Assembly: GCF_001507435.1 (NCBI RefSeq)
Contig: NZ_LMWH01000139.1
Span: 62,001-126,000 of the forward strand
Direction: 5' to 3'
Length of the DNA stretch: 64,000 nucleotides
From: Streptomyces sp. NRRL F-5122
GTDB lineage: Bacteria; Actinomycetota; Actinomycetes; Streptomycetales; Streptomycetaceae
Shown: one piece after another, positions 1 through 8,829 of the stretch
How positions within the stretch are numbered: the stretch's first letter is position 1
Layout: every line of letters starts with the position of its first letter
Notes under the pieces: model-generated
Seen by the model: the letters and a program-made list of their open reading frames with translations, nothing else
What the model was told of the DNA's origin: nothing
The model's database searches: none
Position numbers and translations under genes: made by a program

Positions 1-581
1 TTCGGGTGGACGGTCTGGCCTTCCACCACCGTGAGCGTACCGGCGTAGATGTCGTGCAGCTGGTCGACCGTCAGCTTGTGCAGGGCCGAACCCTTGACCG
101 CGACGCCGACCGCGTCCCGGGCGAACGGGATGTAGGTCAGTGCGGTACCGGAGGTGCTGGGGCCGCCGGAGGAGCGGGCGAAGTCGACCTGGCCCTTGAT
201 GGTGGTGCCGGTGCTGTTGGGCCACTTGTCGCCGGTCAGCGCCATCGTCAGCGCGATGCGGCCGTTGCCGGAGCCGTTGGGCCGCAGGAAGGACGGGCCG
301 CCCGACCGGGTCCGGATCGAGGACGTGGTGGAGCCGGTGCCGGGCTCGACCGCGTCGTAGGAGGCGATGCCGGCACCGCTCGGCGCCTTCACCGGGGCGT
401 AGCCGGAGGCATCACCGGCGAGGGCGTTCAGCACGTCCTGCGTGGTGTCGGAGCCCACGCCGACGAGCTTGCGGAAGGTCCCGGCGGGGGCGGGGTCGGC
501 GGACGCCGGGGCGGCGAGGGCCAGGCCGCCGGCCACCACGGCCGCGGCTACAAGCGCCGCCGTAGAGCGCGTTCTGCGCAT
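1..581 (-). CDS. PstS-like secreted substrate-binding protein (3' part outside window)
   Basis: Only about the first 193 residues lie inside the window; the gene runs off the left edge. The N terminus is a Sec signal peptide: a basic MRRTRS start, an Ala/Val-rich core and an APASA cleavage site before DPAPAG. The mature part opens with VGSDTTQDVLN, the type of Ser/Gly/Asp loop that begins PstS-like solute-binding domains. No lipobox cysteine is seen, so it is probably secreted or anchored elsewhere. The ATG is preceded by AGGAG at good spacing. It is the last visible gene of the minus-strand pst-like cluster but sits 131 bases after the previous stop, with a hairpin between them, so it may have its own promoter. 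It differs from the PstS at 3343..5070, and the ligand may not be phosphate. Confidence 0.75.
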   Translation of the reverse strand, partial: MRRTRSTAALVAAAVVAGGLALAAPASADPAPAGTFRKLVGVGSDTTQDVLNALAGDASGYAPVKAPSGAGIASYDAVEPGTGSTTSSIRTRSGGPSFLRPNGSGNGRIALTMALTGDKWPNSTGTTIKGQVDFARSSGGPSTSGTALTYIPFARDAVGVAVKGSALHKLTVDQLHDIYAGTLTVVEGQTVHP

Positions 582-685
582 CGAGAGTCTCCTGACAGTT
601 GTGAGCGGGATGCGTCGAATGGATGTGGCAGGGTGGAGCGAGCCGTCCGCCCCGACTGCCTTTCGGGGCGGGCGGCCGTCTGTGG

Positions 686-706
686 GGAGCGCCCGGCGGG
701 CGCTCC
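686..706 (-). terminator. Stem-loop between the 877-residue gene and the PstS-like gene
   Basis: A perfect 9-bp inverted repeat (GGAGCGCCC and GGGCGCTCC) with a 3-base loop lies just after the stop codon at 713. There is no U-tract, which is common for Streptomyces terminators. It could equally be an mRNA-processing hairpin. Confidence 0.45.
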
Positions 707-712
707 GGTGTG

Positions 713-3346
713 TCAGTCCCGGCCCGGTGGCAGCAGCTTCCGCAGCCGCTCGGGCAGGGTGACCGAGGGCACGACGGTCACGTTGCGGCCGCCGGGGAGC
801 GGCACCCGCAGCGGCAGGCGCAGCCGGCTTCCGCCCGCGAAGGGGGCGCCGACGGCCGCGGCGGCACCGAGCGCGGCGCCCACCGGGACGGCGTAACGCA
901 GCGCGTTCGCCGGGTCGGCGGGAGTGGTGCCGAGGGCCGTGGTCTGCAGAGCCTTGCCGCCGCCGTACGAGGGCGCGCCGCTGGGCGTGGCACTCGCGTC
1001 GGCATCGGCCGGAGCCGCGGTGCCGTCCCCGGTGCCGCCGGTGGTGGCGCCGTCGCCCGCCGTCTCGTCCGAGCCGCCCAGGTCACCGGTGCCGCCGGAG
1101 GCGCCGCCGTCCGAGCCGCCCTCGTGCGAGGAGGGCCCGGTGTAGTGGACCAGGGCGTCGGCCGCCTGGTCGGTCCGGGCGCGCAGCCGCTGCGACAGCG
1201 GGGCGTAGCCCGGGGGCAGCCGGCCCGGGTCGGCGCCGCTGATCTGCCCGGCTCCGGCCGCATACCGCAGCAGGGCCGCGTAGTCCTTGCGGGCGGACGC
1301 GTCGATCTCGCTGGGGCGCACCGCGGCGTAGACCAGCTGCGCGAGCGGGTAGGCGCCCTTCTGGGTGACCTTGTCCGGGTCGATCTCCGCGACTCCGGAG
1401 CCGGAGGCGCCGGAGGCGGCCGCGGACAGCGACGCGGTGGTGGGGGCGACGAACGCCCCCGCCGCGTTGCGCAGCTTGGCGGTCTGCAGCCCGAAGCGGG
1501 TGGCGGAGGCCGCGTCGGTGACCGTGATCACGAACCGGGAGCCGACAGTCTGCGGCCCCGGGCTCTTGTAGGTGGGCGGGTCGGCCAGGGCGTCCCAGGT
1601 GGACTTCCACAGCGTGTCGGTACGCCGGGTACGCAACGCGGCGTCGTGCATGTCCGTCACGTACGGGTGGAAGTCCGTCATGCACTGCAGGGCTTCCTTG
1701 GGCGCCCCCGTGCCCGGGGGGACCGTGCACCAGCGGTCGTTCCTCGGGTAGTTGTCGGTGCGGGTCGGGTCGAAGGCCGCGCCGCTCGGGTTCACGTCCA
1801 CGTTGGTGCTGTAGAACGGGTTGACGCGCATGCCCCAGTCGTCGGAGACACCGGCGAGGAACTGGCGGGCGTCCTTGTCGGACAGGACCCATTGCCACAG
1901 CGCACGGGCCGAGTCCGAGTGGCCGGCCGCGGTGAGCAGATCGGTGTCGGTGGCCGGGGTCTCGGCGACCGACAGTTCGGCGAACTCCGGGTTGAGCGCG
2001 ATGAACTCGGGGTCGCTCGCCAGACCCGCCGGGTTGCTCTTCGCCCAGCCGTACCCGCCGGCCGTCTTGTCGCCGAGCACCGCTCCCCAGGGGGAGTTGC
2101 GGTAGGACTCGGTCAGCAGTTTGGCGACCAGGCGGGGCGTGAGGTCGATGGAATCGACCATCGTGCCGGCGAGCTTGCGCACGCTGTCCGGCGCCCCCGC
2201 CTTGGGCCTGCGTTCGATGGTGAAGCCAATGACGGCCCCCGAGAGCGCGACCGGTGCGTAGGTCGTGGTGCCGGGCGGCGCCGTCGTGCCTTCGTCCGAC
2301 CCGAGGGCCCTGGTGGTGAACGCGAGACCGTTGGTCCCGTCCGTGCCGATCCGCTGACGGGCGTCGGGCTCACCGAGCTGGGTGTAGCCGTACACCCGGC
2401 CGGCCGGGCACAGGGCCGTCTGCCAGCTGGTCATGGCGTCGGCGGCGAGCTCGCTGCCGATGGTGGGGCGCTCCTCGGAGCCGAGGGCGCAGTTGGTGCC
2501 GACCGCGTTGAAGTGGAGCGGGATCGCGATGCGGTTGTGCCAGTTGGTCGAGGAGACCGGGGAGCCCGCGTTCACCTGGCTCTGGTCGGCGTACGGCTTG
2601 CCGTCGAGGTCCAGATGGCCCTGCGGGACGATCACCAGCCAGCAGGAGCGGGGCCTGGTGACGCCGTTGTGGGTGACCGGGATGCCGCAGCCCAGGTGCG
2701 GGGCCTCGTTGGCGGTCTGCACCTCGACGTACTCGTGTCCCTTGCCGTCGGCACCGGTGCGGGCGAAGTCGACCTCGTTGGTGGTGTTGCGGTTGAAGAA
2801 CTGGTTGTTCTGGGTGTCGCTGGTGACGACCGTGCCGTCGACGGACTTGAAGGGCACCTCGCCCTGGCCGAAGGGGTTGCCCGCCCCGTACCGGTCGTCG
2901 TCGCCGTAGTTGGTGGGGTCGGCGTTGTAGGTGATCTTGCGCGTGTCGTCGCGGTCGTTGCCCGGCCAGTTGTCCCGCCCGGTGACCGGGGAGCCGCCGA
3001 ACTGGCACTGGGTGCGCGGCGGACCGGGGTTGGACCGGACGGTGCCGTCGTCGTCGCCCCAGCACTGCATGATCTGCACGAAGTCGGTGTTGAACCGCGT
3101 GCCCGCGAAGGTGGTCGGGGTGCCGCCGGACCAGGAGACGGTGACCGCCTGGCTGGTGAGGTGGGTGGTCTGGTCGACCGTGAACCTCATGTCCTTGAAC
3201 TCGCCGCGCCCGGCGACGGTGACGGCGGAGCCGTTGGAGGCCGCGGCGGTGGCGGGCGGGGCCGCCTGCGCCACGGCGAATCCGGCGAGGGCGCCGACGG
3301 CCGCTCCCGCGACCAGGCGCACGAGCGCGTTGCGCAGTCGTCTCAT
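713..3346 (-). CDS. Large secreted, C-terminally anchored protein of the pst-like cluster
   Basis: This 877-residue protein has an N-terminal signal peptide (residues about 5-35, ending APPATAAAS) and a long extracytoplasmic region. A Gly/Ser/Asp/Thr-rich linker follows at about 740-800, then a short hydrophobic Ala/Gly-rich segment near 820-845 and a basic tail. The layout suggests a protein exported and held at the membrane by its C terminus. Its ATG overlaps the stop of the upstream pstS-like gene (ATGA), so the two are translationally coupled. I do not recognise the domain. Parts of the middle recall solute-binding proteins, but that is weak. Its place between two PstS-type proteins suggests a role in ligand capture or in tethering the transporter to the wall. 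Confidence 0.7.
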   Translation of the reverse strand: MRRLRNALVRLVAGAAVGALAGFAVAQAAPPATAAASNGSAVTVAGRGEFKDMRFTVDQTTHLTSQAVTVSWSGGTPTTFAGTRFNTDFVQIMQCWGDDDGTVRSNPGPPRTQCQFGGSPVTGRDNWPGNDRDDTRKITYNADPTNYGDDDRYGAGNPFGQGEVPFKSVDGTVVTSDTQNNQFFNRNTTNEVDFARTGADGKGHEYVEVQTANEAPHLGCGIPVTHNGVTRPRSCWLVIVPQGHLDLDGKPYADQSQVNAGSPVSSTNWHNRIAIPLHFNAVGTNCALGSEERPTIGSELAADAMTSWQTALCPAGRVYGYTQLGEPDARQRIGTDGTNGLAFTTRALGSDEGTTAPPGTTTYAPVALSGAVIGFTIERRPKAGAPDSVRKLAGTMVDSIDLTPRLVAKLLTESYRNSPWGAVLGDKTAGGYGWAKSNPAGLASDPEFIALNPEFAELSVAETPATDTDLLTAAGHSDSARALWQWVLSDKDARQFLAGVSDDWGMRVNPFYSTNVDVNPSGAAFDPTRTDNYPRNDRWCTVPPGTGAPKEALQCMTDFHPYVTDMHDAALRTRRTDTLWKSTWDALADPPTYKSPGPQTVGSRFVITVTDAASATRFGLQTAKLRNAAGAFVAPTTASLSAAASGASGSGVAEIDPDKVTQKGAYPLAQLVYAAVRPSEIDASARKDYAALLRYAAGAGQISGADPGRLPPGYAPLSQRLRARTDQAADALVHYTGPSSHEGGSDGGASGGTGDLGGSDETAGDGATTGGTGDGTAAPADADASATPSGAPSYGGGKALQTTALGTTPADPANALRYAVPVGAALGAAAAVGAPFAGGSRLRLPLRVPLPGGRNVTVVPSVTLPERLRKLLPPGRD

Positions 3347-5070
3347 CGTCCGTCCCCGTCCGTGAGGCGGCCGTCCCGGGTGCCGGTGCGCGAGGCGATC
3401 GCGCGGGAGACCACGGAGGGCAGCAGAACCAGTCCGAGCAGCAGGAACGCGGCGAGCAGCATCAAGGTCTGGGTGCCGGTCCAGCCGTGCCTCCCGGCCA
3501 CCGAGACCGGCTGGGCGAGGGCGACGGTGCCGCCCGCGACCGTGCTGCCGCCGGCCACCGCCGACGTTCCGTCCGCCGCGATGGTCTGCCCCGTGTCGGG
3601 GTCGACGGACGGCTGTGCGCTGTCACCGGAGCCGCCGGACGTACCACCGCCCGCGGCACTGCCGCCGCCCGAGGTGCCGCCGCCCGTGGCCGGCCCGCCG
3701 TTCGAGCCGCCGCCGTTCGAGCCGCCCGAACCCGCGGACCCGCTGCCGTCCTTGGCGCCCCCGCTGCCCGTGGTGCAGGGCGGAGCGCCCTTCTTGTCGC
3801 AGGCGGCCGGGTAGGGCGCGGTCTCGGCCAGCTTGTTGCGGCCGCTCGTGGTGAAGGTCGGGTTGTTGCAGCCGCGGATGTTGATGTTCTGGGCCTGCAC
3901 TCCGGGGATGCGGCGGATCTGGTCGAAGCCCGCCTGCACCAGGTTGATCGGCAGCGGCGAGTAGCCGAGCTTGGGCGCCTGCTGCTGGCCCTGGCACATG
4001 AAGTAGTACGAGAAGGCGCCGAGCGTCCTGCCCTTGGCCTTGGTGAAGATGCCCTGCTCCTTGAGGGGCAGGATCATGTACGAGTAGCTGGACAGCGGGT
4101 AGTTGCGCTTGTCGGTGTCGTTGTAGACGCCCTCGAGCTGCTGGGTGAGGTAGTCCGGCGAGCTCTTGTTCGTGTTGATCTTGGCCTTGAGCAGCGACAC
4201 CGCGACGTTCTGCGGGGTCGGCTCGGTGTAGTAGCCCGCGTGGTTGAGGACCTTCGCGACCGGATAGTGCTCGTTGAGCGCGTAGGAGTAGTTGACGTAC
4301 CCGATCGCGCCCTCGCCGTAGTTCTGGGCCACGTAGCCGGCCACACCGAGGTCGCCGGACTGGGCGATCATTCCGGAGACGGTCGGGTAGTTCGAGGTCT
4401 GCCCGCAGGCGCCGGCACGGCCGACCCGCCGGCAGTAGTCCTGCCACAGGCCCTTGTGCTGGTCGGCCATCCACATCGTGAACTGGGCCGTGGAGCCCGA
4501 GCCGTCGGAGCGGACCACGGGGACGATGGCGCGGTGCGGCAGTCGCAGGCCCGGGTTGTCGGCCTTGATCACCGGATCGTCCCAGGTCTTGACGACCCCG
4601 GTGAAGATCTTGGTGACCACGTCGCCGGAGAGCCGCAGGTTGGTGATCCGCTTGCCGCCCGCGGTCAGGTGGTACATGAAGACGGTGCCACCGGCCACGA
4701 TCGGCATGTAGGCGTAGGAGCCCGCGCCCGGCCGTTCGGCCGCCGAGCCGTCGGTCGGGTGGGTCTGGAACGGGATGTCCGAGACCGCGAAGTCGACCGT
4801 GCCGCTGAGGAACTGACGCCGGCCGTCGGAGGAGCCGTTGCCGGCGTAGCTGATTCGCATGCCGTACTGGTTGACGGCGCGGCGCCATTCGTCGATGGCG
4901 TTCTCGGCCCAGGTGGAGCCGGCTCCGGCGATCGGGGTGTAGCCCCCGCCGGCGGCGGCCGCGGGCGCGGTCAGCGGGCCGCCCAGCAGCCCGACGATCA
5001 CGGCGAGCAGTGCACCGAGGATCCCCGGCGCGCGCAGGCGGCGCAGAAGAAGAGGCAGGTGACGGCGCAT
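3343..5070 (-). CDS. pstS: Phosphate-binding protein PstS, membrane-tethered form
   Basis: The 575-residue product has a signal peptide (residues 1-40, ending APAAAAGGG) and a PstS-type ligand domain. Visible markers are GAGSTWAENAIDEW near the start, DIPFQTHP, and SDGSGSTAQFTMWM, the Ser/Gly loop that holds the anion in the family. The C-terminal third is a Gly/Ser-rich linker (about 455-520), one hydrophobic helix (about 535-556) and a basic tail, so the protein looks tethered by its C terminus rather than by a lipid. Usual PstS proteins are about 370 residues and lipidated. The start used is the ATG that overlaps the pstA stop (TGATG). Much longer upstream readings in this frame only mirror pstA. 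Confidence 0.85.
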   Translation of the reverse strand: MRRHLPLLLRRLRAPGILGALLAVIVGLLGGPLTAPAAAAGGGYTPIAGAGSTWAENAIDEWRRAVNQYGMRISYAGNGSSDGRRQFLSGTVDFAVSDIPFQTHPTDGSAAERPGAGSYAYMPIVAGGTVFMYHLTAGGKRITNLRLSGDVVTKIFTGVVKTWDDPVIKADNPGLRLPHRAIVPVVRSDGSGSTAQFTMWMADQHKGLWQDYCRRVGRAGACGQTSNYPTVSGMIAQSGDLGVAGYVAQNYGEGAIGYVNYSYALNEHYPVAKVLNHAGYYTEPTPQNVAVSLLKAKINTNKSSPDYLTQQLEGVYNDTDKRNYPLSSYSYMILPLKEQGIFTKAKGRTLGAFSYYFMCQGQQQAPKLGYSPLPINLVQAGFDQIRRIPGVQAQNINIRGCNNPTFTTSGRNKLAETAPYPAACDKKGAPPCTTGSGGAKDGSGSAGSGGSNGGGSNGGPATGGGTSGGGSAAGGGTSGGSGDSAQPSVDPDTGQTIAADGTSAVAGGSTVAGGTVALAQPVSVAGRHGWTGTQTLMLLAAFLLLGLVLLPSVVSRAIASRTGTRDGRLTDGDGR

Positions 5071-6359
5071 CAGTGGGTCTCTCCGGGCTTCTGTCCGGGG
5101 TCCTCGTCGGTGGCGGACCCGGTAGGTCGGTCGAACGGGGCGACTTGCGGATCGGCCTCGAACAACGTGAGGCCGGGGGCGTGCAGTTCGGCGAACCGGG
5201 CGGTGTCGCGGCGGGAGGCGCGGGCCGTACGCCGCGCCTGTCGGCGGGTCTGGTGCCCGGGGCCGCGCCCGCCGATCACCCGGGCGATCGCGAAGAGCAC
5301 CAGGACCAGCGCCATCAGGACGGCCGCCGCACCGAAGCCACGGGCGATCATGGTGGGTTGCGGCGACTTGACGAAGTTGAAGACGGCGAGCGGCAGCGAG
5401 ATCATCGGCCCGCTCGTCGGATCGGCGTTCAGCGCCGCGGTGAAGCCCGCGGTGAGCAGCACGGGTGAGGTCTCGCCGATGCCGCGCGCGGTGCCGAGGA
5501 TGACGGCGGTGGCGAGTCCGGAGCGCGCCGTCGGCAGGACGACGTGCCACACGGTCCGCCAGCGCGGCGCCCCGAGCGCCTCCGCGGCCTCGGTCAGATT
5601 GCCCGGTACCAGCCGGAGCACCACGTCCGCGGCGCGGATCACGATCGGCAGCATCATCACGCTGATCGCGAAGGCGGCCGCGAGGCCCGACTTCTGCATG
5701 CCGAGGATGAGGATCCAGGTGGCGTACACCATCAGGCCGGCCACGATCGACGGCAGCGCGGTCATCGCCTCGACGATGGTCCGTACGAACCGGGAGAAGC
5801 GGCCCGGGATCTGGTTGAGGTAGACCGCGCAGGTCAGGCCGAGCGGGACCGTGATCGCCAGGGCGATGGTGATCATGATGAGGCTGCCGAGCATCGCGTG
5901 GAGGATGCCGCCGTGGGTGAGCGGGTCGAGCGGACCCGACGCCTGCATGTCCTGGGTGAAGAAGTTGCCGTGCGGCAGCGCCTCTCGGCCGCGCCAGGCG
6001 GTGAAGCCGACGACCAGGGCGAGCCCCGAGAACAGCAGCGTGGCCGCCGTCCACAGCACCACGGTCATCACCCGGTCGCGGACCGCCTGGCCGTTCTCCT
6101 CCAGGCCGGTGAGCACGGCGTAGACGGCGAGGAAGGCGAGGTACGCGGTGACCGTGAAGCCCAATACTCCCGAGAAGGGGGCGAGTTCCCCGAACAGCAG
6201 CACCGTGAGGCAGAACCCCGAGACGGCGGCGCCCGTCAGCGACAGCACACCCGAGCGGGTCGGGCCGCCGATGCGCCGGGGACGGTCCGGGAGTTCGGCG
6301 GCTTCCGGAGCGGCCGGGGCCTCGACCGGTGCGGTCGTGGTCTCTTCTACGACGGTCAT
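5070..6359 (-). CDS. pstA: Phosphate ABC transporter permease PstA
   Basis: This 429-residue integral membrane permease subunit would form the transport channel with PstC. It has several hydrophobic helices, and the ABC-permease coupling loop is visible as EAAEALGAPRWRTVWHVVLPTA, followed by GIGETSPVLLTAGF, typical of PstA. It carries an acidic N-terminal extension (about 35 residues) and a long basic cytoplasmic C-terminal tail of about 70 residues that canonical PstA (about 300 residues) lacks. The stop overlaps the next start by one base, and it begins just after the pstC stop, so pstC-pstA-pstS is one transcript. No pstB lies in the window. Confidence 0.9.
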   Translation of the reverse strand: MTVVEETTTAPVEAPAAPEAAELPDRPRRIGGPTRSGVLSLTGAAVSGFCLTVLLFGELAPFSGVLGFTVTAYLAFLAVYAVLTGLEENGQAVRDRVMTVVLWTAATLLFSGLALVVGFTAWRGREALPHGNFFTQDMQASGPLDPLTHGGILHAMLGSLIMITIALAITVPLGLTCAVYLNQIPGRFSRFVRTIVEAMTALPSIVAGLMVYATWILILGMQKSGLAAAFAISVMMLPIVIRAADVVLRLVPGNLTEAAEALGAPRWRTVWHVVLPTARSGLATAVILGTARGIGETSPVLLTAGFTAALNADPTSGPMISLPLAVFNFVKSPQPTMIARGFGAAAVLMALVLVLFAIARVIGGRGPGHQTRRQARRTARASRRDTARFAELHAPGLTLFEADPQVAPFDRPTGSATDEDPGQKPGETH

Positions 6360-6360
6360 C

Positions 6361-7410
6361 TCATGCCTCGCTCTGCGCGCCGGACCGGGAGCGGGCCACG
6401 ATGGAGGAGGCGGTGAAGTTGACCGCCAGCGTGAGCAGGAACAGCGCCAGGCCCGCCGCCATCAGCGCCGACATGCCGAAGGTGGAGGCGTCGCCGTAGT
6501 GCAGGGCGATCAGCGAGGACACCGAGTTGGAGCCGGTCTGCAGGATGTGCGGCTGGATCACGAAGACCGGGGAGATGATCAGGTACACCGCGATCGTCTC
6601 GCCCAGCGCCCGGCCGAGCCCCAGCATCGTGCCGCCGATGATGCCGCCCTTGCCGTACGGCAGGACGACCGAGCGGATCATCCCCCAGCGCGTGGCGCCC
6701 AGTGCGTACGCGCCCTCGCGCTCGCCCGCCGGCGCCTGGGTGAACACCTCCCGCATCACCGAGCACTGGATCGGCGCCACCATCAGTGCGACGACGATCC
6801 CGGCGACGAAGGTGGAGGCGGTGTAGACGCTCTCGGAGGCCAGCGGTTCGCCCGGCTGGGTGCCGTCCACCGTGAACAGGGGGATCCAGCCGAACCAGTC
6901 GGACAGCCAGCGCGACAGCCCGATCACGTGCTGCTGGAGGAAGAACAGCCCCCACAGTCCGTACACCACCGACGGGACGGCGGCCATCAGGTCGACCATC
7001 GTGACGAGGGTGCGGCGCAGCGGGCGCGGCGCCACGTCCGAGATGAACAGCGCGGTCCCGACGGCCAGCGGCACGGAGAGCGCCACCGCGACGGCCGCGA
7101 TCAGCACGGTGCCGCTGAGTACCGCCGCGATGCCGAAGTGGTGGACGTCGGGCTGCCATTCGGCGGTGGTGAGGAACGAGAATCCCGTGGCGCGCAGTGC
7201 CTGGGCGGCCCTGAGGAGCAGGAAGAGTCCGACCGCCGCCATGATCGCCAGGACGACGACTCCCGTGGCCGTCAGCTGAAGGCGGAAGATCCGGTCACCC
7301 AGCCCCCGGGCGGCTCGCGGCCGGCGGGGCGCCGGTCTGTCGGACTCCGATCCGTCGGACTCCGGTCTGTCCGAATCCGTTCGGTCGGACTCATGGTGCG
7401 TGGCCGCCAC
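6361..7410 (-). CDS. pstC: Phosphate ABC transporter permease PstC
   Basis: This permease subunit (349 residues from the chosen start) pairs with PstA. The coupling loop EGAYALGATRWGMIRSVVLPYG and the segment LGRALGETIAVYLI are diagnostic of PstC. About five to six membrane helices are visible. The N terminus holds a charged, repetitive Glu/Ser/Asp/Arg stretch with several near-identical ESDR units. I chose the GTG at 7410 because GGGGGA lies about six bases upstream; an in-frame GTG at 7425 would add five residues but has no ribosome-binding site. The gene is the first of the minus-strand operon and sits about 20 bases after a strong hairpin. Confidence 0.9.
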   Translation of the reverse strand: MAATHHESDRTDSDRPESDGSESDRPAPRRPRAARGLGDRIFRLQLTATGVVVLAIMAAVGLFLLLRAAQALRATGFSFLTTAEWQPDVHHFGIAAVLSGTVLIAAVAVALSVPLAVGTALFISDVAPRPLRRTLVTMVDLMAAVPSVVYGLWGLFFLQQHVIGLSRWLSDWFGWIPLFTVDGTQPGEPLASESVYTASTFVAGIVVALMVAPIQCSVMREVFTQAPAGEREGAYALGATRWGMIRSVVLPYGKGGIIGGTMLGLGRALGETIAVYLIISPVFVIQPHILQTGSNSVSSLIALHYGDASTFGMSALMAAGLALFLLTLAVNFTASSIVARSRSGAQSEA

Positions 7411-7430
7411 GTGTGGTCCCCCCACTGTGG

Positions 7431-7474
7431 AAACAAAACTCCCCGCGCGTGGCCGGATGGCACCGCGCGGGGAG
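7431..7474 (-). terminator. Strong hairpin with U-tract upstream of pstC
   Basis: An 11-bp stem (7439-7449 pairs with 7464-7474, arms CTCCCCGCGCG type) with a 14-base loop is followed on the minus strand by TTTTGTTT. It has the form of an intrinsic terminator. It may end transcripts of the glycosyltransferase gene that stops at 7583. Because it also lies between the PHO-like box at 7513-7530 and pstC, it could act as an attenuator in the pst leader. Confidence 0.7.
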
Positions 7475-7512
7475 ATTCAATGGCCGGATCATGTCGGTCC
7501 AACGCGTGGGAT

Positions 7513-7530
7513 GTGGACAACCTGTGAATG
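7513..7530 (-). promoter_or_regulatory. PHO-box-like direct repeat upstream of pstC
   Basis: Read on the minus strand, TTCAC and TCCAC recur exactly 11 bases apart within ATTCACAGGTTGTCCACA. PhoP of Streptomyces binds 11-bp direct repeats of the GTTCACC type, so the match is partial but correctly phased. A weak -10-like CATGAT lies about 20 bases downstream. This would put the pst cluster under phosphate control, as expected for the family. Confidence 0.45.
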
Positions 7531-7582
7531 CCATATGGCTGTTCCGTACGCGAGTTGTGCGGATTTCGAGGTGTCGGGCGTC

Positions 7583-8803
7583 CTAACCCGCGGCCACGTC
7601 CTGCCCGGCCGCCGCCACGTCCTGGTCCGCCGGCCCGGAGTCCAGCCGGTCCACGTCCCGTGCCGTCCCCGAGACACCCGACAGAAAGCCCTGTGCGCGC
7701 GGTGACGCGTTCTGCGTCAGCCACGCCGGATCGATGTCGCACACCGACACCCGCACCTCCGTGCCGACCAGGGCCAGCGGCAGGGTGTGGACGACCGTGG
7801 AGGGGAAGCTGAGGACCGTCCGGCCGATGGGTCCGCGGCGGGCGATCAGCTCCAGGGGGAGGTCCGGGCGCACCACCTCCAGACCGGTCTCGACCGCCAG
7901 AGTGTGGAGTTTCTCCGTGCTCTCCCGGCGGTGCGCGAAGTAGCGCCGGGCGCCGTGCGCCTTGGCCAGGGCCTGGACCGCGTCCAGGTAGCGCCGGCTG
8001 TCCACCACGCCCGTCTCGACGAGAGAGGTGCCGACCAGGTCCGCGCCCTTGGTGATGCGGGGCGGACCGAACCGCGCCCGGGTCCAGGAGAACTCGTTCG
8101 CCGTGACGGTGACCCCGTCCGGGGTCTCCTCGATCGGCATCGACGAGAAGACCTCCACCGTGCGCCGCCCGCTCGGCGTCAGACGGCGGCGCGCCGACGA
8201 CGACACCGGAGCGAGCATCAGCTCACGCACACCCCGTCTGCCGCCCTTGCGGTGCCAGCGCACCAGACGCTCGCCGCGGGCGAGTTGGGTGACGAACTCC
8301 ATCGTCGCCGTGCCGTCGTCCACGACCACCAGGTCACGCGCCCGGCTCATCATCAGCAGGAGCTGGACGTAACGGGAGAAGGGATCCCCCATCACCACCC
8401 GGTGTGCGCGGCGCAGCAGCGGGAGGAGGCCGCCGATCGTCTGGAAGGGCGCGGTCGCACCGCCCCGCGCCTCCTCCCAGCGCACCTCGTAACCCTCGTC
8501 GCGGGCCAGCTCCGCCATACGGCGCAGCTGGCCGCGCGTCATCGGGTCGTTCGGGGACAGCACCACGAGGGTGAGCACGTCACCCTCGGTGGTACCCGCC
8601 GTCCCCGGGCCGTCCGCCGGCGTACGCCCCGCTATGGACCGCCTGCCCCCCTGTGTGGGGATCGCCGCCGCCTGTCCGGGCACACCGCTCTCCGTGCTGC
8701 GGAGCGCGTGCGCATGGGCCCACTCCAGCACGTTGAGGAGCTGTACGGGGCTCTCGACAAAGGCGAGCGTGCGGTGGCCGGCGGATCCGGCGCGAGGGCT
8801 CAT
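7583..8803 (-). CDS. Polysialyltransferase-like glycosyltransferase of the Kdn/sialic acid locus
   Basis: This 406-residue cytoplasmic protein carries a VVVDDGTAT segment (near residue 170), like the acidic D/E-D-G motif shared by bacterial sialyltransferase families GT38, GT52 and GT80. The His-Pro motif of those families is not clear; YFAHRRES is the nearest His-containing candidate. The C terminus ends in a short DQDVAAAG repeat of no known role. It is the last gene of the minus-strand cluster that includes NeuB and NeuA, 26 bases after the neuB stop, which supports use of a CMP-nonulosonic acid donor. A U-tract hairpin follows. The ATG start has only a distant AAGGGGA. Family assignment is from motif and context. 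Confidence 0.65.
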   Translation of the reverse strand: MSPRAGSAGHRTLAFVESPVQLLNVLEWAHAHALRSTESGVPGQAAAIPTQGGRRSIAGRTPADGPGTAGTTEGDVLTLVVLSPNDPMTRGQLRRMAELARDEGYEVRWEEARGGATAPFQTIGGLLPLLRRAHRVVMGDPFSRYVQLLLMMSRARDLVVVDDGTATMEFVTQLARGERLVRWHRKGGRRGVRELMLAPVSSSARRRLTPSGRRTVEVFSSMPIEETPDGVTVTANEFSWTRARFGPPRITKGADLVGTSLVETGVVDSRRYLDAVQALAKAHGARRYFAHRRESTEKLHTLAVETGLEVVRPDLPLELIARRGPIGRTVLSFPSTVVHTLPLALVGTEVRVSVCDIDPAWLTQNASPRAQGFLSGVSGTARDVDRLDSGPADQDVAAAGQDVAAG

Positions 8804-8829
8804 CGGCGTACGACCGTCCCCTTATGTGC

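Noticed and set aside
713..3814. Very long open frame on the plus strand opposite the 877-residue gene and pstS
   Set aside because: It is an antisense shadow caused by high GC. It lacks recognisable domains, and the minus-strand frames have signal peptides, ATGA/TGATG overlaps and family motifs.
5071..6054. Extension of pstS upstream to 6054
   Set aside because: It is a reading of pstA in another frame. The ATG at 5070 begins a proper signal peptide.
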